Assembly (NCBI RefSeq): GCF_000006565.2 | Contig: NC_031477.1 | Coordinates: 2,512,043 to 2,576,042, forward strand | Direction: 5' to 3' | From: Toxoplasma gondii ME49 | Lineage: Eukaryota; Apicomplexa; Conoidasida; Eucoccidiorida; Sarcocystidae | DNA length: 64,000 nucleotides | Shown here: in pieces, positions 21,701-33,478 of the stretch | Position numbering within the stretch: the stretch's first letter is position 1 | Layout: the number at the start of each line of letters is the position of its first letter | Notes under the pieces: model-generated | The model's input: only the letters and a program-made list of their open reading frames with translations | Told to the model about the DNA's origin: nothing | Databases searched by the model: none | Program-made: the position numbers and the translations under genes

Positions 21701-24700
21701 CCTCCCTTGGTGAACGTGACTCCTTTGGACACTCGCTTTTCCAGAGATTCACGACGCACCCTTCCCCAGCAACTGGAGAACTTCACTCTTCTCAGCTGCG
21801 GAACGTGTCTCGGCATGGAGAGGCGCGGTGAGGCCTGCGCGTTGGCAGACGCCACTGGGGAGGAAGGGGAAGTGCGACATGGATTCGGTGTCGACCTCAG
21901 CGAAGCAGAGATTGAAGAAGAGACGGCAGAAGAAACCGAAGATGCCGAAGAGGAAGAAGACGAAAGGAGTGACGCGGACGAGGCGAGAGACAGGAGTAAG
22001 AGAGACGAAAGGGAAGGGTATGACGAGTGCAACGAAGCTGAGACGGGGAGAGGCGGACGTGGAGGCGGGTGTGTCGAGTTGCTGCAGGCGCGCTGCGATC
22101 GAACAAGAGGACTGACGGACCCTTCTGTGGGCGGAAAAACGGACCTTGTTTCGTACAACGGGGAAGCCGACGGAGGCGAAGTGCAGCCCAGATGAAAGGA
22201 AGCAGACAGAGGAGGAGAACAGCAAGATCCGGGAACATCTGCTGGAGTAGGCAGAGTCAGGCGACAGGTGAGAGAGAGATCCTGACGGCTGTATGTCGCC
22301 GTACCGGTCGTTCCCTCGTCCCCTGCGTTTGCCGCAATTACCCGGTTTTTTTGGAACCTCACGCTGTCGCCATCAAACGCCTTTGTTTCGCTGGAGCCTA
22401 TCCTCGTTTGCACTTCCACTCCACAGTCCCTAGAATCGTTTTCACTCCAGCGAGAAGACACATCGCCAAGCACGGCATGCATTTCTTCATTCTGTCCAAC
22501 CTTCTCGTCTCTCCTCACGTCACTCTGGCTGTCTAGATGAAGTGGTGGATTTTCCGTCTCTGCTTGTTCTCTCTCTCCTTGTGCTCGTCTCTCGCGCTGT
22601 TCATGACTTGCTCCACCACTCTCTGTTTCTTTACCATCTTCAAGCGACGCGAGGGCTGAAGGCCAAAAGGCCCCCAGAGGCAGACCAAGGGCACACCCAT
22701 GCTCGGCGCGAGCACGAAGTGTCGCTGTGAGTGCTTCGCCTTCTTCGGCGCCTCTTCCGGAATCTTCCGCGCTCTGCTGCTTTACCAAGGTTTTTTCGCC
22801 TGGTTTCGGCGTTTCGTCACGAAGCGTCGTCTCGCCTCCTGGAACGCTAGCGCGTCCTGAGGTTCCCTCCTCCTGCCTTTCCTCTGCGTGCTCGAGCGGG
22901 GCGTCGCGGCGACCGGCGCCGGATGCCGCTTCACGCGTAGCGTCTGCAGCAATCAAACAACTTTGACGTACAGGTGGCGAAGCGCCACGACAAGAAGTCT
23001 GAAACGTAGAAGAGGTGACGCAGCCTCGCTTTTCGTCAGAGACAAGCCGCGAGGAGAGGGCGCCTCCACCCAGGGAAGCCGAAGGCGCAGAGGCAACCGA
23101 ACAAGACGCGCAGCGATGGGGTAGAGAGGAAGAAGAAAAGGAAGATGACGAGGAAGAAGAAAAGGAAGAAGAACTGCAGGACGTGGAGAGGAAAGAAGAA
23201 GCAGAAGTCGACGAAAAAGATGAAGATGAAGAGGAAGAGGGCGACGATGGAGGCCAAGAGCGAGACGAAGACGCAGCCGCAGGGGGAGACGGGGACACTG
23301 CATCTTGTTCAATCTCGACAACACTGTCGCGTCTTCCAAGGTCATTTTGGACTGCGTCTTTGTCTTCGCAAGAAACCGGATCGGACGATCCAGCGGCGGT
23401 TCCCTGTTGACTTTTCTCGGTTGCCCTCGTCACCGAAGACCAGCAAGTTAATTCGGGAGACATCAACGAAGGAATACCCGCGAATACAGCAGGGAGCGGA
23501 TCAGAATCAAAGAGAAGAAGTGGAGAATGGCCTTGTTGACGTTCCCCTCTGCGTCTGTCCCGAAACATCTCTTCGGACGTTTTCTTCCCTACTTCGTCAC
23601 TCAAATGTGACTGAGCCTGGTTGCCGGTTTCAGCTTCTCGGGCCTCTGCACCCTTCGTTTGTCCCTGGTTGCTGCAGTGGATGACCTTTTCTCCCTTTTC
23701 TCCCGCCTTCGCGTCTCGTCGCTCACTCATGTTCCTTGTGCCTTCGCCTTCTGCCTTGTTCTCCTCCTTCCCCTTCCCCTCTTCTTCTTCCTCATCCCCC
23801 TCCTCCTCCTCCAGGACATACAGCTCTCTCGCGCCACTTCGAGGGGTAGGCGTATCCTCCTGGCGTCGGCGCTTCGACGGGATTGAGGCTCCTGTGGAGT
23901 GGAGACTATGGTCTTTGGAAACGCAGGAGGACGCCGCGTCCCCGTTCGTGTCTGTTCCGCTCTGCGGACGGTTGATTACATCCCGTCGGCCCTCTTTCAA
24001 GCAAGTTTCGCACTCTCCTCCTGTCTCTTCTCCGCTTCGTAAAGTATCGCCTTTCCACCCAATGGATGGCAAACACATGCTAGCTTCTCCCAGTGCTCGA
24101 GAGGCTTCCTGAGCTGCCTGCGCAACCTCCCGTTCCCTTTGCGATTCCATGTCACTGGCGTCCGTGCACCCATACGCGTTTCTAGCAGAACTACGCGAAT
24201 CTAATCGGCCGGGATGTGACAGAGACAAGTCCCCGTTTCGGTGCCTCTCTGCAAAAGCTTCCCCGCGAAAAGCGACTGATGGACGGGGCGAAGAAGTCGA
24301 GAAAAGAGACCCTCGACAGACCGCTCTGCTCTTGCTTTCTCGGTGCGCCTCCAGAAGACGAAGAAAGTGAGAGGCGTCGCTTGGCCGGTGGACACGAAGG
24401 AAGTTGCGGACTTCACCGTACAGCACCGGACTGGTGCACAGGCTGAAATCAAAACATAGGGAGGATAAGACAGCGACATCTAGACGGGGTACACACAGAG
24501 GGGTCGAAGAATGTATCCAACGTGACAGCAGGTGGAGAGATAGAAATAACGGTAGCAAGTCAAATATACATAGCGCAAAAAGAAAACACATAGGTACACA
24601 CATTCTGGGTGAGACGAAACAGACAACGATTGGTAGACACTGAAGACAGCGACACAGTGAAAGAGAATGTATCAGTGGCATTGCATTCGGATGGTGTTAC

Positions 24701-26028
24701 GTTATCTTGTTGAGTCTCCCTGTGCATGTCGTCCTGTTTGCGTCTCCCCCAGAGCCGATCAAAAACGCCCGATATATCGGAGGCGAATTCGGGAGGTCGT
24801 AGAGTATGTCCAGTGCGAAGGGTTGCAAATGGAGCTTGTCGCTTATGCTTTGGGTAGTATAAAGAACATCGAAACCTCTTTCGTCTTCCGTACTCGAGAG
24901 CGGAAGGCCGTTCTGTCGGTTCCTTCTGTAGAAGCGTCTGGCACAACTTCTTTAATTCCGTTCGAACGGCGAAGCGTCCTTCCTGGTCCCTCCGTTCTCG
25001 CTCTTCGTCTCCTCCTGTCCCTGTTCTTTCTTCGTCTCTTCTCCTCTGTGTTTCTCTACCGTCCTCATAACCGTTTCCGTCTTGTTCTTGTTCCACTTTC
25101 TTGTTCTCCCTCTCTAGCCTCTCAGGCAAAGACGCGGAGACTGGGGAGACAGGTGCATTCGCCAGACGACTGGGGAATGTCTGCGTTTCGTCATTCGGCG
25201 TTATTGGATCGTCTTTCTCTCGGATCCGATGGCAGGCCTCTGTTCCCGCCATCGTCCCTCCGCCGCCCTCAGAGGGAAGACCGTGTGAATCAAAGGAAGA
25301 ACCGAAGCTGAGTTCTTCCGTCTGTATCGCCTGAGGTTTCAGTGAAGACGATCCAAACACACAAATGACACAGAAGGCATCGCCCTGACTTTCGCATTCA
25401 AATCGAGGAACAGCACTATGTGCAGTCTCTATTTGGGCAGAATACATGCATGTGCAGCTCTGAATATTTCGCCTCTTCCAGCGCCACGTGTGTCGGATTT
25501 TGAGGTTTCAGTGTGTCGTTCATTCGCCCGGTGTCCTCGCGAAAACAGGCGGGCGATGTACCCACTTGAGAAACTATTTTCAGTTTCGTGCATGCGGGGG
25601 CCTCGCGCGTGAACCTGTGGCCTACATCGTCCTTACCCAGAAAAGGGAGTGAAGCGAATCGCCTCTAAAGGGTCGACGCAACTCCAGCATTTCGAACATA
25701 GTCACGCCGAGGGCCCAGAGGTCACACGAGGCATTGTACGGCTTGCCCTGACAAAGTTCTGCAGAGAATGTGGAGAGGCAACGTCGAACAAGCGGCCATG
25801 CACTCACTGACCATGAGACTACACGTCAGCGAAGCATTCATGGAGAGTTTCAAATACGCGCCAATCGCCTCCGCGAATTTGGAATTCTTGAAGGCACCGC
25901 CACAGTCACTGCATACCCTCGTCATCCTACGGAAGGATACGCCTCGACGCGCTCGATCAAAGACTCGTCTGTTCATTCACCGCGTTCTGCCCCTACCCAT
26001 CATTGTTCACACACTGAAACCCCTGAAT

Positions 26029-26062
<34 letters not shown>

Positions 26063-29000
26063 TTTATTACCATGCCGATGCCCGTCGATTTTACCCCCAA
26101 ACATTGCTCTGTTGACAGCCTTTGCTGTCCTGTATTGTTTTCTATGGACGCATTGGAAACTCCTTTCGCGTCTGCGTCTGTCCCAGATCGTTGGCGAAGC
26201 AGATATGTATGCATCTGCAAGTTGACAGACATTCACTGGCCAGCGGGGCACCTCTTTAGTCCATGGTTCACTCGTTATTTACATTGAATGCAATCCGAAC
26301 ACACCAGATATCCATCTGCAGATACCCCTGCCGTGTCCACGGGTCACCTCGACGATCCGATCAAGCTCCACAAATGAGGATTCTGAAATTTTCCGGCAGA
26401 AACCGAGACGCCAAGGAGACACCCACCTGGGCTCATGATGAAGGGCGTTCCGACAGCAGTCTCCGCCATTTCATGCGCACACTTTAAACTCCGGCTGATG
26501 CCTGCAGAATTACGAAAGAGGCGGGCCTACATATGGCGTTAAAGCGGTTTTCGAGGCTCTGTCCCCGTGGGGGGCCAGATGAGGCCAAGTCTGTACAAAG
26601 CGTCTATGCAAGTTGCCTGCTGTTCCCACCACCAAACACAGATCTGCATCTCGCACGCGATCACCTATTTCCTAGTACCATTCGTGAAGTCATCTGGTCT
26701 GATCCTAAGTATGCAGGGGGCTAAATACATACAAGAAACTTGACAAGCATTTTGCCAGCGTGCACTGGAACTCATGAAGGTGCAACGACGTTCAAAAGGA
26801 CTAGACAACACATGGCCCACAACCTAACGGCCTGCACACCATTAGATTCTCGAAGGAAACATAACGCGAAAGAAATTCCATTAGTATTCTTAACTGGTTA
26901 CGTCTTCTCTTACACAAGACGAAAGAGACTCCACGAGCATTTTTAATGGGTGCTCCCTTTTCTTACACATCACACAAGCGATTCATGAGTGTGGTGGACT
27001 GGCTTTCCCCTCTGACTGTCGCTCCAGCTCGCGATCTCCTCTACACGCGTCTTCGGAGGATTTGTAGGATTCGCAGTTGGAGAGGAAGAGGAAGGCAGAT
27101 GAGAGGAAGAGTGACTCCACCGAGAGTGGGAGTCCGAGGCGCCCGAGCGCAGAGGTGAGCGAAGACGGAAGAAGAGATGAACGAAACGTAAGGCACGAGT
27201 TGATCCAGAAAACGGATTCCAGACTCAAAGGAAGTCACGCGCAAACGGGGGAGAGAGAAGACGCATTTACACACACGGCATGAAGCACAAAATGCAGGCA
27301 AAACGTCAGAGATAGGACCCAACCCCCACGCGCCTTGCCTTACCAAAGTCGCACAGCCGGATGTCTAAATCCTCGGTGAGCATGATGTTGCTCGGTTTCA
27401 AGTCCCGATGAAGAATATGGTGGTCATGAAGAGCCAAAAGCCCGACGGAAATCTGAGCTGTCCACTCTGTATACAGCGAGGAGAGCCACGAGAGAGAATC
27501 AGCAAACTGTGTAACACCCAGAGTCTTCACACCTTGTAGCGATTTCGGTTGATGCTGCTCCCCAAGTATACACATAAACATCGATACATGCACGGTGTAC
27601 AGGTACTTCGGTGATACAACAACGTATGTGGTGTCGTCGGAACGATGAGAATTTCATACCCCTCCCTCCCCAAACCCATCTTTCCGGAATTCTTGACCTC
27701 GACTTCGACTCCCTTACTTTGCTTTACTTGAATGCGTTTTCTACATGCTTACTTCGCACAAGCGCAGTGGGGACTGGGGCGCCGCTAAGCTTCGCTCTTT
27801 CGAGGTATGCCTGGAGACTGCCGCCTGGAGCATACTCAATGATTATATTTAAGGAATGTCCAGGTTCGATCCAGCTGTCCACATAGGCAATCATTGGTGG
27901 ATCTTTTACTGCCTAAAAAACACAAACACTGAACAGGCAACAATTCGATCTAAAGCACAGCAATAAACTTGATTGAGAGTCCATAGACTTCCTTTACGCC
28001 AGGTGTAAGGCAAATATAACGTCATCATCCCGCATTGTTATTTCGCCTTCCGGACTTTTAAATGTACCTTTGTTGTTGTGAGGGGGAGGTACCAACGTTC
28101 GGACTCACTCGCCTGCAACAGACGCCTTGGTGAACCGGCACGAATTCGACAAGACTCACGGGAAGGGAGAAACACAGATGCGCGTAGGTTGGAGAATGCC
28201 AACTCGAGATAAACAGCCACAAGTGAGAAAGTGTACCGTTCCAGCAAAGCCGATTCTCTGCGTGTCACAAGTTCGTTGCGTCGGCGTTATTCGGACGTCT
28301 TTGAGAGGGGACGTACCTTGAGGACGCGAACCTCATTTTTGGCTAGGTCCTGTTCGGCAGGGGTCATGCACTCGAGCAGAATTTCTTTGTGAGCAAAGGC
28401 TTTCATGTCTGGGAGGCGTTTCACCAAGTGGACGTAGCTCGTTGCTCCTCTGTCAAGTGTTGAGACCCTCTCGTAAACGCGGAATCCTTTTCCTTCTTCA
28501 TCCGACAACGAAGCGTCTTCCGCGTCCGAGCCTTCTTCGCTATGATCCTCGCTGTCGACGCTTCCCTCTGTCCTCTCGTCAGTTTCTGTCCCCAGGCGAT
28601 GATGGGTGATCTCTAGCGGTATCTCGTGTCCTTCCGCGTCTCCCGACAACCCCCTCGATTCCTCACGTCGACTCTCACTTTCGGTTCCACCATTGTCTCC
28701 TCGCTCGACCGCATCCACTACCCAGCTCCTCGAGCACCCCCCCAACGGCCTATGTAACGTCTCGTCTGGCAGCTGGACAGAGCGAGGTGACGCAGGGGGC
28801 GAGACAGCCTTCGCGCCCCTCGCAGCAACAGTGTCAAGCTGTGTCTGCCGTGAGACCCTGACTTCCCCATGCTTCCTCACAGACTGAGGAGACAACAGAG
28901 AGACAGCTCGTCGTGCAAGAAGCGCCGCTGAGACGAGTCGTCGACCAGCTATGTCGTCCCCGCAAGGCATCCAACAAGACGCTCGACCCCCACTGTCGGT

Positions 29001-32000
29001 CACGGAGTTGTCACTCCGAACGAAAGAACTCTCGCCTTGCGTAGGTGTGTGCAACGAAGAAACACAGCTAGGTGGCTTCTGGTCTGAGCAGCGAGGCTGC
29101 GAAGGCAAAGAGAAATGCTTGTCCTCCTCGTCGCGACCCTGTCGAGTGTAGAGCAGGGAGACTCGACACGCTGAACTCCCACGGTCTGCATGCAGTGGCC
29201 CTCGTTCTGATGTGAGGAGGCGTGGAGGAGAACAGAGGCTAGACGGGAGAGAGACGCCCAGCATCCGTCCTCGCTCGCATCTCGGTACCTGATCCTGGAA
29301 CAAAGCTGCACAGAATTTGGTTTTCTCGATTTCGAACGATGAGCTAATCGATGGCTGATGTGTACGCACACAGGACGAAGGCGACGTCGCTGACGACTGA
29401 CTCCGGAAGTCAACCAGGTTCCCCTCACGGGAGACTGTTGGGAACCACGACATGTGGCGGTTTCGCATGCGATCATGGGTGTAGAATGGGGGCACCTGAT
29501 GGCAAGCGATTTTTTCCTCAACATCCACTGTTTGAGCTTTCTCTAGAATGGATTCTCTGTGATACACACCGCACCCGATTAGTTCGTTATCTGCAGGTGT
29601 TTTTTCTTTGTCTTGATCTCTCTTCCAGACAAAGGGGCCTGCATCGGAGAGTCTCTCTCCCGTGTCTCGTTCCGCGCCGAAAGTCTGTGTCTCGTCTTCT
29701 TCATGTCTGCCGTCGTCTCGTTCTCCCGCTCGGAAGTCAAGGGAGGGCACGGAACGCAGCTTGAAACAGCGAAGCAGGGGGGCCGGAGGATGCGTGCGTA
29801 TATCACTGGACTGGTAACTCTCAGTGAGCGACGATTTGTCCTGGAGAGAGCTGCTTTCGCATGGAAAATTGCTCTCATTGCCACCTTCTTGACGGCTACA
29901 CAATGCGAGCTGCAGCGTGCGTGAGGGCGCCCGGAGAGACGACAAGGAGATGACGACACTTGGACACTTTGCTGGTCCTTTTACGTCATCCGTCACAGTG
30001 GCTAACTGTAATTTGTCAAGGTGGTGGGCTTGCTGCGCCCTGCACACAGATTCCTCTGTCCTTGGGAGGGCCTGGCGCATTTCATGCAGCTCACGTGCAG
30101 GCGACCTGGTACGTTCTATTGCCTCCCCATGCTCGGTTTGCCCAGGACACAACACCGACTCGTAACCGGGACCGCATTCTGAGGGTAGCCTGACTCCCAA
30201 CCTCCTCTCACCTTTAATCCCCTGCCTTTCAAGACCAGTCCTCGCGGCGCGAAGCCCACCGGCAGCAGCAAGGAGACACTCCTTGTGCCTGTGACTGGAG
30301 AAGCACGCAGGAGGAGACTCGGACAACGAGGAAGATGACGGTGCAGAACAGGAAAGGCCTGCCGCCACGACCGAGGCAGAGTGCTCAGAACGAGACGATG
30401 AAACCTCATGGGTTTCTGGGCGCACGCAGGCAACCACCTGGGCCCTCAGTGCCCTCTGTGGGGGGCAATAGGGAGAGGAAGCAGACGTGGACGGTCGACT
30501 TGAAGCAGCTGTGTCTGATGTAAATGATGGCGGCTCTACAGGACATCGGAGAAGACCTGAGGAACAGGTACAACGTTGTCCTGGACTTCGTTTCGCCCTT
30601 CCGTCTTCGCGCAATGCACCTCTGTCTTCTCTCTCTTCTTCGCATTCCTGATTAGCAGGACTCGTCACACAGATGACGTCGTCTTCTTCATCATTCACCT
30701 GTCTGTCGTTTTCTCGGCCTTTGGCGTCGTCAGCCTCGTTCTCGACTCTGCGCCATGCCACGGCTGTTGTTCCCGATTGACGAGAGGGGAAGGAAGACAA
30801 ACAGGGGCCCTCCTTTGCTCTCTGCGAGATGCTCGCGCTGGAGGCCGCGGACTCCTGGAGCCCCTGACTAGCGTTTTCATTTGTATCTTGCGTGTCTGCT
30901 TCGCCGCTGAGATCCACCCGAGTCGTAGAGCGAAGCGTAGAACGCGACATCGTATGACCAACATCTGACAAGGTTTTTTTCCTCGTTTTCCGGGAGCTGC
31001 GCTTCGACAAAGCGTTGAAGAACGTAAACAAGGTCTTGATCACAGGAAGAGCCAAAGGTTTCGGAAGGCAAGCCCGGGCACCCAGAGACAAACACCTGAC
31101 GCGCATCCGAACAGCAAAGAGCATATTCCCAAGCTTGGTTCCACAGGTATCGACTGACATGCAAGACAACCATATGCACGGGCTACACCCTGCGTTGTTC
31201 ACTGCGTGGACAGCAAGAGCAGAAGAACGGGTGAAATTTTAATACTTCTGTGCAGCGCATGTTGATTTGCACGTTTGAACGTATGTAAGCAGCTATACGA
31301 TGCACGGCCCGAGTCGATGGCACCACCGGGTAATTGTATCTACACGAACGTATATTTGTCTCCACAAAAAAAGAGAAAGGGCATTTTCGGATTCTTGGTA
31401 TTCAACAATCAAAACGTCTGACGGGAATGCATTCAATCGTTCGGTTGTGAAAACGCGTTTAAACGGCTTTGCTGCCAAAGCAGGTGTAGAGAACCTAAGC
31501 GGCCATGGCAGTGCACCACAGTTCTGGAGAGGTGAGGTCCACGAGAAGTACTCTGAAAACATCCGCGTAAACATGAGAGAAGGGCAAGCTTCGAATCTGC
31601 ACGACACAAACATCGGACAAAGATATGATACAAATCAGCGACTGATACCACTTACGTAGCTCGTGTTGCCGCATCAAGTGAGGCTCCAATGACGACTACC
31701 GGAAGCGAAGCAAGCCATGGATCCTTGCTGCCGTGAAGGAAACGCAAAAATCCGAAGTCCTCCTGAGGAGACACGCACCGGCTCTTCATTCCTAGAGTGA
31801 GTGTACAGACAGAGCGTTGTACCGCATACCAAATCCTCTTTCCCAGTGTGAGTTAGTGACAGTCCCTTCATCGATGGAATCGGTCGAGCATCTCACAGCA
31901 AAAGCTGAGTCACAGCCAACTCTGGAATCGCGTATTTCATAAAGCTAAAACGTAGGCACGTGTGACACTACGGTTCGTATACACTTGCATACGAATGTAC

Positions 32001-33478
32001 ACAGAGTCACGTACACCATATTTGACGTTAAGAACGCATCGCCCGCAATCCATCGACTTGACGCATTCGCCTCTTACCATTCCAGGCGCATTTCGGTCGC
32101 AAAGCACGAGCTCGACGTTTTCGTCGGGTTTTATTTTCAGTCCGTCTTCTTCTTGTTCTTGCTCCCATTTCTCACCCTGCGATGTAATCGCTGTGTAACC
32201 TTCTGTAGCGCGATCCGTCCCTCGATGGTGATCGCTCACCAGCTTTGTGGCTCTCGATCCGTTGGTCGGTTGCTCTTTCGTCACCTCCCCGTGGCGCATG
32301 TTTCCTGTAGTCGGTTCCTGAGAAACTGACTCACGTACATTTCTCAGTCCCATAGTGCCGTCCTGACGCACAGCATAACTACCGAGTGCTCTGCGCCGGC
32401 AAAGATCTTCCTCCAAGCAGAAGCCTTCATTCGGCGGCTCTGAGGCAGTATCTTGCAGCACTGCCTTTGCTTTCCATCCACGAAGCCCGGTCGTTGCTTG
32501 CTGCATTCCGAGATCATGTACGGACAGATTCTTCATGGAATCTTGCAGGCCTTCCACATAGTTCAGTGCCTGTGGGTCACCAATAAACGGCGGAGATGGT
32601 GACGAATAACTGACCTTTCTGTAATTGGATTCGCGGCAGTCATTGTTTGCTGAGGACGCGTACGCGGTCCGTGAGGCGTCACTACGGAATGAATCATGCC
32701 GTCCGTCGCATGACGTCATGTGGTCGTATCTTTGTGTCATACCACAGGATGAGTCGGCAGATACTTCGAGATTTCGCTTGACACTGGACTGTTGAAGGCC
32801 GAAACACTCCTGCACATCTGGACGGTGAGGGAGGCGCGAGAGGCAGTGAGCGACGGATGCCACAGCCTCGTGCGTGCGAATCGAAAATTCGTTCTTGGCG
32901 CTCAATGCAACCAAGCCACCAACGAACCGGTCTTCGTTGTCAGACGTGAAGTCTTCGCCTAATGCTGCGGGACCGGATGCCGCATGAGAACAACACGAAG
33001 AAGGAGGCGGGTTTAGAGCATCGCTGCACTGCAGGACATGGAGCGGGTTGCCTCTGAGGATGCTATATGAAGGCCTAGCTTTGCCGTTCGCTCGGGTGTT
33101 ACTCAGAGGACCAAACGATGTCGAATAATTCTGTTCGTTCCGGATCGCGGGGCAGGAAGTGACACAAGGCGGCGACGGGGTTGGATCCAAAGAGTCACAC
33201 TGAGATGGGGACTTTGACGTCGCACCCGAGACGGGGAGAAGGTTCTCCAGCGCAGATTTCTGGGCAGCTTTTCGCCATTTTCGGCGACAAGTAGACGATG
33301 TGGTCCGTAGGGAAGCAGCAACGCTGTTGAGATACGCTTCGGCTTTCTGCGTAGTATCAAACGCTATACAATTATATTGACAGAGGGTCAAAATGTCCAG
33401 TAGCGCCAGGCGCTGAAACATGTTCCCTTCAATGAGGACAATCTTGGACCGCGTTGCTCCAGGAAATATGAGCGGCAT
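18757..33478 (-). CDS. response-regulator receiver domain fused to NEK-family Ser/Thr kinase, giant C-terminal tail
   Basis: Nine phase-matched exons: 33478-32078, 31762-31656, 31095-28317, 27912-27753, 27466-27344, 26501-26427, 25758-25637, 25330-24894 and 24442-18757 (donor GTAAGA). ATG is at 33478. Residues 12-56 hold receiver strands 1-2 (KIVLIEGN); residues 57-445 are a polar insertion. The core resumes with [11 protein letters not shown] (phospho-acceptor Asp461), LPVVVIGAS and ACLPKPL (Lys515). After about 830 disordered residues comes a full NEK kinase domain (about 1376-1735): Lys1406, Glu1424, HRDLKPSN (Asp1504), DFG (1522-1524), the activation loop GTPFIMSPE, and [13 protein letters not shown] charged insert of about 120 residues precedes the final helix ([13 protein letters not shown]). 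The tail is Ser/Arg/Glu-rich, with one hydrophobic stretch near residue 3373. The catalytic residues are intact, so active phosphorylation is expected; NEKs act in centrosome, flagellar and cell-cycle control. The protein may continue into 18416-13289. Confidence 0.85.
26031..26060. repeat. (TA)n microsatellite
   Basis: Thirty bases of TA inside the predicted kinase intron 26426-25759, consistent with that segment being intronic. Confidence 0.9.

Noticed and set aside
31293..31613. Alternative receiver exon containing KPFKRVF
   Set aside because: It would need an intron under 60 bases. The acceptor before 31095 joins in phase and supplies the expected receiver ending ([10 protein letters not shown]).
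32140..33312. The receiver-domain insertion as an unspliced intron
   Set aside because: It is open in frame for about 1.2 kb and has no good donor at the end of the first receiver half or acceptor before the second.
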